64,000 bases of DNA from Bacteroidales bacterium UBA2712 (GCA_002354055.1 DEKW01000009.1:1-64000), one strand, 5' to 3'; counted from the stretch's first letter, positions 50,943-59,813 are shown. Translations and numbers: made by a program. Notes: a model not told the origin generated them from the letters alone.

Positions 50943-51019
50943 AATAAGACTTTAGTAAGACTTTTGTAAGGGTTTAGTAAGACTTTTCCTAGACCATAGT
51001 AAGGGGTAAATAAGGATCC
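50943..51019 (+). repeat. 11-bp tandem array before exbB
   Basis: Seven units in register: AATAAGACTTT, AGTAAGACTTT, TGTAAGGGTTT, AGTAAGACTTT, TCCTAGACCAT, AGTAAGGGGTA, AATAAGGATCC. The core TAAGACTT is the same as in the nqrA leader. It starts at the base after the pdxJ stop. Confidence 0.9.
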
Positions 51020-51065
51020 CAATTTTTGAAATCACTTCTATAAACGAATATAAAAATTAACAAAT

Positions 51066-51758
51066 ATGTTGTTGCAAATTGACACAATCGCGCTCGCTGA
51101 AGAGGCGATCATCGAAGCGGCAGAGCCCGCTCAGGAGTCCATTAATCTGTTTGAAATGGCGCAGTACGGCGGATGGATCATGGTGATCCTTGCTATTCTG
51201 CTGGCTGTAGCTTGTTATATCTTCATTGCCCGTTTGGTGGTTATCAAGCAGGCTACGCGCGAAGATAAGTCCTTCATGGACCGCATTCGTGATTACATCC
51301 ACGAGGGTAAGATTGACTCCGCTATCAACCTCTGCAAGCAGACCGATACCCCTTCGGCGCACATGATTGAGAAAGGGATCAGTCGTATCGGCCGTCCGAT
51401 GCAGGACGTACAGGTAGCTGTGGAGAATGTCGGTAACCTCGAGGTCGGCAAGCTCGAGAAGGGCTTGGTGATCATGGCTACTATCGCTGCCGGTGCTCCG
51501 ATGCTTGGTTTCTTGGGAACGGTGCTCGGTATGGTGCAGACGTTCTATAACATGGCGCAGACGTCGGGTGGCATCATTGAGATGTCGGCGCTCTCAACCG
51601 GTATGTACCAAGCGATGGTGACGACCATCGGAGGTCTGATTGTCGGCATTCTGGCAATGTTCGCATATAACTATCTCGTGGCACGCATCGACCGCGTGGT
51701 GCGCTTGCTCGAATCCCGTACACTCGAGTTTATGGATCTTCTAAATGAACCCGCATAA
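51066..51758 (+). CDS. exbB: MotA/TolQ/ExbB proton channel protein
   Basis: A 230-residue inner-membrane protein with three helices: about 37-58, 138-160 and 180-203. ATIAAGAPMLGFLGTVLGMVQTF, read in two parts at about 136-158, is the conserved pore helix. With ExbD it uses proton motive force to energise TonB-dependent outer-membrane uptake. The stop and exbD start overlap (TAATG). Expressed from the pdxJ promoter or from a signal in the 11-bp array. Confidence 0.92.
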   Translation: MLLQIDTIALAEEAIIEAAEPAQESINLFEMAQYGGWIMVILAILLAVACYIFIARLVVIKQATREDKSFMDRIRDYIHEGKIDSAINLCKQTDTPSAHMIEKGISRIGRPMQDVQVAVENVGNLEVGKLEKGLVIMATIAAGAPMLGFLGTVLGMVQTFYNMAQTSGGIIEMSALSTGMYQAMVTTIGGLIVGILAMFAYNYLVARIDRVVRLLESRTLEFMDLLNEPA

Positions 51759-52165
51759 TGGCTCTCAAACGCAGAAATAGGGTAGAGGCATCCTTCGCCA
51801 TGAGTTCCATGACGGACTTGGTGTTCCTGTTGCTTCTATTCTTTGTGATGGCATCGACGATGTCGTCGCCGAATGATATTAAGATTAACCTGCCGACCTC
51901 CCGCGCACAGAAAGTGACGAGACCGCAGGTGGCTAAAGTGTCGATTGATAACTTAGGTAACTATTTCGTCGCTTTGGGTAAAGCCAAACCGGTAGCTATT
52001 GATCCGGATAACTTAGAGAACTATCTGGCTAACATTCAAGCCTCGGATACCACGATGTATATAGCGCTTCATGCCGATGAAGACGTAGCGTACAAGGAAG
52101 TAGTGCGCGTACTCGACATCGCAAATGAGCACCATATGAAACTCGTTGTTGCGACTAAAAAGTAA
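51758..52165 (+). CDS. exbD: ExbD/TolR-type energy transducer
   Basis: A 135-residue protein with one membrane helix (about 16-37) preceded by SFAMSSMTDLVFLLLLFF; the Asp in MTDLVF is the conserved proton-relay residue. The C-terminal periplasmic domain ends LDIANEHHMKLVVATKK. Forms the motor with ExbB. Confidence 0.92.
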   Translation: MALKRRNRVEASFAMSSMTDLVFLLLLFFVMASTMSSPNDIKINLPTSRAQKVTRPQVAKVSIDNLGNYFVALGKAKPVAIDPDNLENYLANIQASDTTMYIALHADEDVAYKEVVRVLDIANEHHMKLVVATKK

Positions 52166-52180
52166 GTATCTTTTTTGTTC

Positions 52181-52936
52181 ATGACAAGAAAACAAGAACG
52201 ACATACAATTGCTGCTATAGGAACGGTGCTTTTCTTGCTCCTTGTGCTGTTGCTGCTTTGGTTCGTGCGTATATATGCCGTAGCACCGGAACAGGAAGAA
52301 GGAATCGAGTTGGCTTTTCTGGAAGAAGAGATTCCGGAGACAGGAGGTTATCCTTCTGACGCGCCGAATCCTTCTCCAGTACCAGAGGATGCACCTGCTG
52401 CTCCTGCAGCGCCTGCCGTGTCGCAGCCCACACCGGCTACGCCGCCAGAGCACATTGTTTCCGAAGAAGAAACGCTGGCTATAGAGCGTGCGCGCAAAGA
52501 AAAAGAAGAACGCGAAGCGGCCGAGCGCGCGCGTAAGCAGAAAGAAGCGGAAGCTATCGCCAAGGCCAATGCTATGAGTTCGCTCTTTGGCAATACAGGC
52601 AATAGTGAAAATGTCGGTAGCGGTTCGCAAGGCGCCGGACAAAAAGGCAATCCTGTCGGTCACGGTTCTTCCGGAGGCAACTCATGGAGTCTCTCCGGAC
52701 GTGGCATCAAAGGCACACTTCCGAAACCAGCGAACACATTTAATCAGGAGGGACGCGTCATCATTGAGATCCGCGTCAATGCGGCCGGAAATGTGATTAG
52801 TGCTACGATCAAAGGTGGCACCATCTCCGACAAGCAGACCCAACAACTCGCTCTCGATGCGGCTCGTAAAGCCAAATTCACCGAGGGCGATCATGATCAG
52901 ATCGGAACAATCACCTATAATTTCAAGTTTAACTAA
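52181..52936 (+). CDS. tonB: TonB-family energy transducer
   Basis: A 251-residue protein: cytoplasmic start MTRKQERHT, membrane helix (about 11-32), a Pro/Ala/Glu-rich periplasmic linker (about 60-140, with coiled-coil ERARKEKEEREAAERARKQK), a Gly/Ser-rich stretch, and a C-terminal TonB domain (about 175-251, RVIIEIRVNAAGNVISATIKGG in parts). It transmits ExbBD energy to outer-membrane transporters. The ATG at 52181 is preferred to a TTG two codons earlier. Gap to exbD is 15 nt. Confidence 0.85.
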   Translation: MTRKQERHTIAAIGTVLFLLLVLLLLWFVRIYAVAPEQEEGIELAFLEEEIPETGGYPSDAPNPSPVPEDAPAAPAAPAVSQPTPATPPEHIVSEEETLAIERARKEKEEREAAERARKQKEAEAIAKANAMSSLFGNTGNSENVGSGSQGAGQKGNPVGHGSSGGNSWSLSGRGIKGTLPKPANTFNQEGRVIIEIRVNAAGNVISATIKGGTISDKQTQQLALDAARKAKFTEGDHDQIGTITYNFKFN

Positions 52937-52986
52937 ATGGTTCATTAGATGACCAAATGGTAAATGTCTAAATCGTAAATGAATTT
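52935..52986. repeat. 15-bp MVNDQ-type repeat before the DJ-1 gene
   Basis: Degenerate units such as AAATGGTTCATTAGATGAC and AAATGGTAAATGTC fill the whole gap between tonB and the next ATG. Confidence 0.7.
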
Positions 52987-53514
52987 ATGAATTATTTGTT
53001 TCTTGACAATGGTTTCGAGGAAATCGAAGCAATCACCACTATTGATTTGTTACGCCGCGCAAATATCGCGGTAACAACGGTTTCTATCACTGGAAATCCG
53101 ATGGTACTCGGAGCGCACAATATTGCCGTGGAAGCAGACGGACTTATTGAGCGCATTGATTTCTCCGATGCAGAGATGCTCATTCTTCCCGGCGGACAAA
53201 CGAAGCTGGGCGAGTGTTCCGCTTTGTGCGAGCTTCTTCTCGCGCATAACAAAGAGAACAAACTGATTGCTGCTATCTGCGCCGCACCAATGGTGCTCGG
53301 CAAATTAGGTATTCTCAAAGGCAAGCAGGCAACTTGTTATCCCGGCTGTCAGGAGCCGTTAGGAGAGAGTTATGTGGGAGGTTTGGTTGTTGAGTCGAAG
53401 AATATCATTACTGCGAAGGGACCTGGGCTCAGTTCTGATTTCGCCTTCTGCCTGATTGAGCGTCTGGCTGGTTCTGAAGCTGCGGATGCGGTCTATGACG
53501 CAGCGCAGTATTAA
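52987..53514 (+). CDS. DJ-1/PfpI family protein
   Basis: A 175-residue protein of the DJ-1/ThiJ family. DNGFEEIEAITTIDLLRRA (7-25) carries the acidic residue, and IAAICAAPMVLGK (94-106) has the nucleophile-elbow Cys98. LPGGQTKLGE is the conserved turn. Members act in redox protection or as glyoxalase/deglycase-like proteins; the exact role is not clear from sequence. It ends before a bidirectional terminator at 53536. Confidence 0.88.
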   Translation: MNYLFLDNGFEEIEAITTIDLLRRANIAVTTVSITGNPMVLGAHNIAVEADGLIERIDFSDAEMLILPGGQTKLGECSALCELLLAHNKENKLIAAICAAPMVLGKLGILKGKQATCYPGCQEPLGESYVGGLVVESKNIITAKGPGLSSDFAFCLIERLAGSEAADAVYDAAQY

Positions 53515-53532
53515 TGCAGCATTAATGCACAA

Positions 53533-53572
53533 TAAAAATAGTCGGCTTCTTAACGGAGGCCGACTATTTTAT
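53533..53572. terminator. Bidirectional terminator between DJ-1 and queE
   Basis: 12-bp stem AAAATAGTCGGC / GCCGACTATTTT with an A/T tract on each side. The queE stop codon (53550-53552) is inside its loop, so the hairpin also codes for the end of QueE. Confidence 0.9.
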
Positions 53573-54218
53573 GTAACTGGACGCTGAGACGCCAGAAAGG
53601 ATGCGCTAAGATATATCGCACGGTCTCATCCAGATTGTCGTTTCTATCGTCTTCCCATTCGTCAATTCCGCCTTCAATCAACATATCGCCGTTGTATCGT
53701 AGCGGTTGCAGTAGCCAGTGTTCGGCTTTGAGTTGCTTGCGCCATACTTCCGGGTCATACGTGCCGGTAAAGACTACTTTTACCTCGTTTACTTGTGTTA
53801 ACGCCAAATGTGTTGGAATATCTCCCCCGCCTTTAGGGAGAGGGTGGGGGGAGGCCTTCATCTTAGGCGAGCAGGTAATCCAATCGATGCCTTTGGGCAA
53901 AGGATGCGTGCCGTTAGTCTCTATACAGATATAGAATCCCGCTTGGTGCAAGGCCTCTATCAAAGCTTTGTCCACCTGCAGAGATGGTTCACCGCCGGTG
54001 AGCACGCACATCTTATGCCGCTCATTGGGGACGTCGTACAGATTTTGGACTTCTTTGACAATCTCCTCAACCGTCATTTCGGTATATTCCGCAAACTCTG
54101 TGTCACACCAGGGGCAACGCAGATTGCAACCGCTAAAGCGAACAAACACAGCGGGAATACCGCTGTGTGCTCCTTCGCCTTGTAAGGTGTAGAATATTTC
54201 GTTAACTTTGTATAGCAT
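53550..54218 (-). CDS. queE: 7-carboxy-7-deazaguanine synthase (radical SAM)
   Basis: A 222-residue radical SAM enzyme. FSGCNLRCPWCDTEF gives the Cx3Cx2C iron-sulfur cluster ligands Cys31, Cys35 and Cys38; GGEPSLQ is the SAM-binding turn. It contracts 6-carboxytetrahydropterin to CDG in preQ0/queuosine synthesis. An insertion ASPHPLPKGGGD (about residues 121-132) is encoded by a C/G-rich inverted word at about 53821-53856 and is a lineage-specific loop. Upstream gap to queD is a 10-bp repeat. Confidence 0.93.
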   Translation of the reverse strand: MLYKVNEIFYTLQGEGAHSGIPAVFVRFSGCNLRCPWCDTEFAEYTEMTVEEIVKEVQNLYDVPNERHKMCVLTGGEPSLQVDKALIEALHQAGFYICIETNGTHPLPKGIDWITCSPKMKASPHPLPKGGGDIPTHLALTQVNEVKVVFTGTYDPEVWRKQLKAEHWLLQPLRYNGDMLIEGGIDEWEDDRNDNLDETVRYILAHPFWRLSVQLHKIVGLR

Positions 54219-54260
54219 AGGTAGTCATAGGTCAACCTAGGTAGTACTAGGTAATCCTAA
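54211..54260. repeat. 10-bp tandem array between queD and queE
   Basis: Units TATAGCATAG, GTAGTCATAG, GTCAACCTAG, GTAGTACTAG, GTAATCCTAA are in exact 10-bp register. The array contains the queD stop codon and reaches the queE start codon. Confidence 0.85.
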
Positions 54261-54589
54261 TCTCTCTCGTAGATGGCTATATTGCCCTCGCTCTCTTGGA
54301 CAGAGACCTTGTAGCAATTCTCCACGTGGTCGCAGATCCAACGAGCCATGTTTTCTGCCGAAGGATTGACGTCCAGCACTTCGTTGATATATTTATGGTC
54401 GAAGGTTTCCTTCACTACTTTTTTGATATGCGTGAAGTCCGTTACCATGCCATCTTGGTTGAGTTCTTTCGCTTTGCAGTACACTACAATGATCCAATTA
54501 TGCCCATGCAGGTCTTCACATTTGCTTTCGTACGACAGCATTAAGTTATGTGCCGCAGAGATCTCTATTCTTTTTTCTACGTAATACAT
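54257..54589 (-). CDS. queD: 6-carboxytetrahydropterin synthase
   Basis: A 110-residue PTPS-family enzyme. The zinc ligands are His14 (SAAHN), His28 and His30 (LHGH), and the catalytic Cys24 is in YESKCEDLHGH. It converts dihydroneopterin triphosphate to 6-carboxytetrahydropterin, the substrate of QueE. Between queC and queE in a queF-C-D-E order. Confidence 0.94.
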   Translation of the reverse strand: MYYVEKRIEISAAHNLMLSYESKCEDLHGHNWIIVVYCKAKELNQDGMVTDFTHIKKVVKETFDHKYINEVLDVNPSAENMARWICDHVENCYKVSVQESEGNIAIYERD

Positions 54590-54722
54590 CGCGTCGGCAA
54601 TCGGTGTGCATTGGTTTATACCGCTCCGCTAAATAAACGGGCAACCGATGCCTCCGCTCTCCCCACCGGGTGCACTCCGTTAGCGCCCGTCGGGGACCCC
54701 TCTTTGCCGAAGAGGTTTTTAA
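54590..54722. other. queC-queD spacer with hairpins
   Basis: This 133-nt spacer contains a hairpin CCTCTT-TGCCG-AAGAGG followed by TTTTT on the plus strand (54699-54720), which looks like a terminator in the direction opposite to the que genes, and GGGGACCCC. No riboswitch was recognised; a preQ1 aptamer was considered and not supported. Confidence 0.35.
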
Positions 54723-55376
54723 TTAATTTTCGTATATTGTGTTATCAACTATCCCTGCTTGCGCTAAGGCTTCTTTTCTCTCGCGGCAAGTACCGCAAAC
54801 GCCGCAGTGGTGTTCTCCGCCTTTGTAACAACTCCAAGTTTCGGAATAATCGATATTCAGTTCTTTGCCCTTTGCGGCAATTTCTGCCTTGGTGAGACTG
54901 GTATAAGGCGTGAGGAGTTGTACGCCGTTCCAGGTTCCAAAATGAATGGCATTATTCATCGCCTCCACAAACTCAGGCCGACAATCCGGATAAATAGCAT
55001 GGTCGCCGGCGTGGTTAGCCAGCATGACATACTGCATCTTGTTGTTCTCCGCAATACCTGCTGCGATGGAGAGCATGATTCCGTTGCGGAAGGGAACGAC
55101 GGTGGATTTCATGTTTTGTTCGTCGTAGTTTCCTTCAGGAATGGCATCTGCGCCTTCAAGCAGCGAACTCTTGAAGAACTGTTTGATGAAGGGCAAGCGG
55201 ATTACCAGGTGAGGAATACCCAAGCGCTCACAATGCAGTTTGGCAAACTCCAACTCACGGTCGTTATGATTGCTGCCGTAATGGAAGGAAACCGCCATTC
55301 CTATACGGTATTGATACTCATAAAGCATTGTGGTGGAGTCTAATCCGCCAGAGAGTACAATCAAAGCATCTTTCAT
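54723..55376 (-). CDS. queC: 7-cyano-7-deazaguanine synthase
   Basis: A 217-residue ATP-dependent enzyme converting CDG to preQ0. The PP-loop is LSGGLDSTT (8-16); the C-terminal zinc site is CYKGGEHHCGVCGTCRE (about 187-203). 6 nt after queF. Confidence 0.95.
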   Translation of the reverse strand: MKDALIVLSGGLDSTTMLYEYQYRIGMAVSFHYGSNHNDRELEFAKLHCERLGIPHLVIRLPFIKQFFKSSLLEGADAIPEGNYDEQNMKSTVVPFRNGIMLSIAAGIAENNKMQYVMLANHAGDHAIYPDCRPEFVEAMNNAIHFGTWNGVQLLTPYTSLTKAEIAAKGKELNIDYSETWSCYKGGEHHCGVCGTCRERKEALAQAGIVDNTIYEN

Positions 55377-55382
55377 AATGGA

Positions 55383-55865
55383 TTATTTTATTCTGCCGGT
55401 GTTGGTGGTGAATTGCTCTCGCAGTCGTTGTGCTTTCAGTTCCTGGTGATCGGCGTCGGCATAATTAGCGAAAGGATAGATGCTTATTCCGCCGCGGGGC
55501 ATGAAATAGCCGATGACCTCCAGATACTTCGGATCCATCAGTTTCACAAGATCCTTCATGATAATATTCACGCAATCCTCATGAAAATCTCCGTGGTTAC
55601 GGAAGGAGAAGAGATAGAGTTTGAGGCTCTTGCTCTCCACCATCCGCTCACGCGGGATATAACTGATGTAGATGTGTCCGAAATCCGGTTGACCGGTTTT
55701 AGGGCACAAGGTCGTAAACTCCGGACAATCGAAAGTCACCAGATATTCGTTCTCGGGGTGTTTGTTTGGGAAAGTCTCCAATACAGCAGGGTTGTAGTTA
55801 TCGCTATATTGAACGTGTTGGTTTCCCAGCAGCGTTACCCCTTCTAATTCGTTCTCTGTGCGCAT
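55383..55865 (-). CDS. queF: NADPH-dependent 7-cyano-7-deazaguanine reductase
   Basis: A 160-residue T-fold enzyme of the short QueF type. PEFTTLCPKTGQPDFGH holds the nucleophile Cys54 and Asp61; YLFSFRNHGDFHEDC (about 85-99) is the NADPH/substrate motif. It reduces preQ0 to preQ1. Only 2 nt separate it from the end of the large upstream surface-protein gene, so it may be cotranscribed with that gene unless an internal promoter exists. Confidence 0.95.
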   Translation of the reverse strand: MRTENELEGVTLLGNQHVQYSDNYNPAVLETFPNKHPENEYLVTFDCPEFTTLCPKTGQPDFGHIYISYIPRERMVESKSLKLYLFSFRNHGDFHEDCVNIIMKDLVKLMDPKYLEVIGYFMPRGGISIYPFANYADADHQELKAQRLREQFTTNTGRIK

Positions 55866-55867
55866 AC

Positions 55868-58800
55868 TTACTTCATTATTTTTATCGTTTCACCGCTCTC
55901 GGTCACGATAATATACATTCCGTGCGGTAACTCCATGGTGTAGATATCTTCATTGGTGGTCGTTACTTTTCGGCCGTAGATGTCAAAGATATTTACCCAT
56001 TGTCCGGCTTCGTACGTTTCCTCAAGATCTTGGTGCGGGTTATAGAGTTCGAGGATGAAATTATAGACGTTTTTGTTGATGAAATCCGTAATGATGTATT
56101 TCTGCGGTCTGAGATAAGCATACGTCAACTTAACCTCCTCGCCGGAAGCAGGATTCACACTTGTGTAGTTCGGATGCGTGATCACCGGTTTTGCCTCTTT
56201 CAAGCTATCCAATGCCTGATACTCTTCCGGCGTCAGGCGCAGCGTGATGGTGTGTTCGGTATGATCGATAGCAGCTGTATATTCTTTGTTCTTGCTATCT
56301 GTCACAGCGAACTTGGTGATGAGCAGATCCGGTGCTGTGATGGAAGTCGGCGTAGCACTAACCAGGTAGTTTACAATACCTTTTATCAACTTTTCACCGG
56401 TAGTGGTTAAAGTGACGTTACGTGCGAGAGGCAAGCAGATATATTTCTCGCCTCGTGCAGAAGGAAGTATCTCATGGATAGCTGCCACCCATTCGCCTTC
56501 TTCATAGTAGCCGTCCAACGAGTTGGCACGGATAGGCGCAGTACCCATACAAAGCGTCTGGTCGGTGATGTATTGCATGTCAATAGCAATCGGCATCACG
56601 CCTTGCAAAGCATAGTTACTCAGAATGCTAATCTCGCTGCCTTCTTTGGCGCTGCTACCTATCTCATTGAAAATCGGGTGATCCGCATGTTGGATTTTAA
56701 TCTTGGTACCCTTGGATTTGCTGTTTTTGGTAGAATCAATAGCACCATTGCTGGGATCGCCCCAACCCAACAAGCCTTCTCCCTTCGCGTATGTAAATCC
56801 TTTCAAGTTTAGGACGGGCTTGTTTGCACCATTATCTCTAATGATTTGCTGTACTTCCGGGTTGTTTGCATCAACGTCCTCCGAGATGACCACCAGTTTA
56901 TAGACAGCATACTGATCAGCGGGACGCAGACCATCCTTTTTAGCCTTGCGCTCAATGGGGTTCCATCCGCTTTTCTTTAGATAGTTGTGAACTTCGTCAG
57001 ACTCGTACGCGTTCTCATTCTTGTAGAGATATAGAACAGGATTGGTGCCGTAATCTAACTCGCGGACGATTATTTTGCCGGTAATAGTGGTGTCTGCGCC
57101 TTGTACGGTGATCGAATACGTGTACTCGCCTGTTTGTGTCGGTGTACCGCCAATGAGGTATGTGCCGTTATTTCCGTTTCCGTTTATACCCGCAGGTGGA
57201 GTGCCGGTCCAAGTCAAAATAACATTCTCAGCAGAGAGTGCGTAGTATTTGAACTCGATCTGGTCCATCTCCTCGTTTTGATAAACAGTCACGTTCGTTG
57301 AGGTAATGCTCTTGATATCTGTTTTGACAAAGAACTTACCGGTCAAACTATTTTTCTTAACGTCATTGTAGTATGCTGCTATTTCATAGTTGTATTCACC
57401 CGCTTCGCAGTTAGCAATACCTCCAATGATGATAGTATCTTTAAGTTCACCAAGTCTCATCGTGGTGTCAATACCTGCTGGTTGAGCACCAATCCATGTC
57501 AATCTTGTCTCAGCGCCTGAAATATTATTGTATTTAGTGGAATAAACAATTGGTTGAATCGTGGTTGTTGCTAAAACGACTTGTGCCGAGTCATTACCCT
57601 TCTCTCGTTTGACACGGGGCTCTTGGGCAACGCGCAGAGAGAAACCACCCATGACACATTTGTTCGTACCGGTCTCTTCGGTGGTAGATATTTCAATTAA
57701 GTGTTCTGCAGTTGTGATGTCATACCGACGAATGGTGTACTTATCGGTGCTATATGCGGTAGTTTGTACTACTCCGTCTATTTTAACAACGAAGACCTGA
57801 TTTCCATTCTTTGGATCCAGTTTTTTATCCATGCCCCAAAACGAGAACTGATCATAGCCTTTAATATGGAACTGATACTTATTTGTCGAACTTAAACGAT
57901 GCTCACGAATCATTTTTGTCGCAAAAACAAATTCGTCTTCAGACGATGCGTTTTTACACTCGGAGTGTTCTGTAATCGTTCCTTCAAACCAAGTATCTCC
58001 GGGACGTCCCACGTTCTTTGTTTTAGTGGTTGAACCGCTGATTCCGTTTGATTTTCCTTCATTGGCAAGAGTGGTGGAGAATGTTGGGTAGTCGCCTTCG
58101 CCTGTTCGCTGAGTATAATATACCTCATATTCGCGTCCGGCTACAACGGTTAGCGGAGTGTTATAACCTCCTGCAATATCTTTGGCTTCATACACCTCCG
58201 GTTCATGGAGCGTCAAAGAGGTCGGAGGCACCGGAGGACCTGCCGTAACGGTTACCGAACAGGTAGCTGTTTTGTTGCCATCCGTTGTGGTGACGGTGAT
58301 AGTTGCCGTTCCGGCTGTTAGCGCGGTTACGTGGCCGTTGTTATTTACGGTCGCTACTGCAGTATTGCTACTTGACCATGAAACGCTGGGATCAGTAGCA
58401 TCTGCGGGCAAAACGGTAGCGTGTAAGTCGGATGAACCGCCTATTGAGAGATTCAAAGAACTTTTATCCAGACTTACGCTGTTCGGATGAACAACAGGAA
58501 CTTCTGTAATCGTGACATTATATACGGTTACTTCGCCTGTCTGAGCACTAAAGGTGTACTCAACCGCTCCGTTGGAGAAGTTTTGTGCGCCTTGCGGAGT
58601 CCAAGAAGCAATGTTGTTTCCCGTAAAGGACGGTGTGATAGCGGTCAAACCTGTACCTTGCGCTACTTTACCGGTGATGGTCTTATTGGCCTGATCAATA
58701 ACGGCTTGTCCTGCTATATTCGTCCAAGTAGCTGTCAGTACTTTCGGATACGCGGAAGCGACCGTAAAATTGATGGTATAAGTCTTTGTTGTTGTGCCAT

Positions 58801-59521
58801 CTTCAGCGGTAACGGTAACGGTTGTTGCGCCGGGGAGGCTTGTTGCTGCACTAATCACCGGATCCGAAGCTTTGCTATCATTCTTCGTAGCCACTACTGT
58901 CGGAACGGCAGTTGTACCTGTTGGTAACTCTACGTCATAAGTCGTAGTGTTGGGATCAAAGTTCGGCACCGAAGTTCCATTATACGTCAATGCCGAAAGG
59001 GTAGCATCATTGGAAATAACAGGACCGGAACCTCCTGTTTTGTAGAATTTCACTTCTCCGATAGTGACATCATTATCTGCGCTGAGAATGATCGTTATTT
59101 CACCGGTATTGTTTGTATTGAACTCTCCGTCCGCACAGGTTTTCTTAAGCGTTCCGTTTGTGGCAAAGCTAGTAGCAGTACCTCCGTTGATAGAATATTT
59201 CAACTGAGTGGTAGCATCTTTGCTGAAATAAGCATTAACCCATACTTTTTCGCAGTTTTTTACCTTGAAAGTGAGCGTTCTACTACTACTGAGTTTCCAG
59301 TGGGATGCGGTAATACAACCACCACTGCCGGAACCAGTGCTATTGTATCCGACCCAATTCAGGTTCTTAATGTCAGGAACGGCATCTAATGAGTAAAACG
59401 CATTACTGCCAGCTTCAGTAGCGACGTCTAATGTGGCGGACGGATCTTTTGCAAAAGCCATAACACCACAGAAAGTCAGTAAAACTCCTAAAAGAAAACT
59501 CTTTTCAACTACGTTTTTCAT
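55868..59521 (-). CDS. T9SS-type secreted protein with Ig-like domains
   Basis: A 1217-residue protein. The signal peptide is about 1-24 (MKNVVEKSFLLGVLLTFCGV plus MAFA). A carbohydrate-binding-like jelly-roll region may be at about 35-165; a cadherin-like beta-sandwich domain (NDATLSALTYNGTSVPNFDP) is at about 172-255; a second such domain at about 260-340; a Big_2 Ig domain (LDKSSLNLSIGGSSDLHATV) at about 350-430. The C-terminus, FDIYGRKVTTTNEDIYTMEL then HGMYIIVTESGETIKIMK, is a T9SS type A sorting domain. It is expected to be secreted across the outer membrane and retained. Its leader carries the same element as nqrA. Confidence 0.82.
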   Translation of the reverse strand: MKNVVEKSFLLGVLLTFCGVMAFAKDPSATLDVATEAGSNAFYSLDAVPDIKNLNWVGYNSTGSGSGGCITASHWKLSSSRTLTFKVKNCEKVWVNAYFSKDATTQLKYSINGGTATSFATNGTLKKTCADGEFNTNNTGEITIILSADNDVTIGEVKFYKTGGSGPVISNDATLSALTYNGTSVPNFDPNTTTYDVELPTGTTAVPTVVATKNDSKASDPVISAATSLPGATTVTVTAEDGTTTKTYTINFTVASAYPKVLTATWTNIAGQAVIDQANKTITGKVAQGTGLTAITPSFTGNNIASWTPQGAQNFSNGAVEYTFSAQTGEVTVYNVTITEVPVVHPNSVSLDKSSLNLSIGGSSDLHATVLPADATDPSVSWSSSNTAVATVNNNGHVTALTAGTATITVTTTDGNKTATCSVTVTAGPPVPPTSLTLHEPEVYEAKDIAGGYNTPLTVVAGREYEVYYTQRTGEGDYPTFSTTLANEGKSNGISGSTTKTKNVGRPGDTWFEGTITEHSECKNASSEDEFVFATKMIREHRLSSTNKYQFHIKGYDQFSFWGMDKKLDPKNGNQVFVVKIDGVVQTTAYSTDKYTIRRYDITTAEHLIEISTTEETGTNKCVMGGFSLRVAQEPRVKREKGNDSAQVVLATTTIQPIVYSTKYNNISGAETRLTWIGAQPAGIDTTMRLGELKDTIIIGGIANCEAGEYNYEIAAYYNDVKKNSLTGKFFVKTDIKSITSTNVTVYQNEEMDQIEFKYYALSAENVILTWTGTPPAGINGNGNNGTYLIGGTPTQTGEYTYSITVQGADTTITGKIIVRELDYGTNPVLYLYKNENAYESDEVHNYLKKSGWNPIERKAKKDGLRPADQYAVYKLVVISEDVDANNPEVQQIIRDNGANKPVLNLKGFTYAKGEGLLGWGDPSNGAIDSTKNSKSKGTKIKIQHADHPIFNEIGSSAKEGSEISILSNYALQGVMPIAIDMQYITDQTLCMGTAPIRANSLDGYYEEGEWVAAIHEILPSARGEKYICLPLARNVTLTTTGEKLIKGIVNYLVSATPTSITAPDLLITKFAVTDSKNKEYTAAIDHTEHTITLRLTPEEYQALDSLKEAKPVITHPNYTSVNPASGEEVKLTYAYLRPQKYIITDFINKNVYNFILELYNPHQDLEETYEAGQWVNIFDIYGRKVTTTNEDIYTMELPHGMYIIVTESGETIKIMK

Positions 59522-59563
59522 ATTTGATTTTGTTTAAATATTCGACATTTTTGTGATTATTTG

Positions 59564-59677
59564 TTAAAATCACGGGATATATATTATATATAATATATAT
59601 AGGGTGGTGCAGGATACGTTACAGGTCCTATTTAGTACTTACATAATACTTACCCAATACCTGCATAATAATTCACG
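59564..59677 (-). promoter_or_regulatory. Leader element with 11-nt repeats, second copy
   Basis: Five 11-nt units lie at 59623-59677 (plus-strand reading AGGTCCTATTT, AGTACTTACAT, AATACTTACCC, AATACCTGCAT, AATAATTCACG), followed in gene direction by TAACGTATCCTGCACCACC (59603-59621), an AT-rich palindrome (ATATATAT...) and GTGATTTTAA (59564-59573). The 19-nt word is identical to that in the nqrA leader 55 kb away. Confidence 0.65.
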
Positions 59678-59680
59678 CTG

Positions 59681-59712
59681 CAAAATTACTGCTTTTTTTG
59701 CATATACGTGTG
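59681..59712 (-). promoter_or_regulatory. Promoter of the T9SS-type cargo gene
   Basis: TAATTTTG (59681-59688) is clear. The -33 position reads CACA and is weak, although CGTATATG follows it as in other promoters. It would start the RNA just before the 11-nt array. Confidence 0.55.
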
Positions 59713-59781
59713 CATATATTTAGAAAAAATGTGTAAAAATTGACGTTTTTGACAGAAAAAGTCGCGCGCGCACATTATTTA

Positions 59782-59813
59782 TTTGTATATGTGGAATTTT
59801 TTTTGTAATTTTG
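59782..59813 (+). promoter_or_regulatory. Promoter of the DUF3078 gene
   Basis: TTTG (59782-59785), 20-nt spacer beginning TATATGTG, TAATTTTG (59806-59813); about 65 nt of leader. Confidence 0.8.

Noticed and set aside
54590..54722. preQ1 riboswitch before queD
   Set aside because: No aptamer consensus could be fitted; the hairpin faces the opposite strand.
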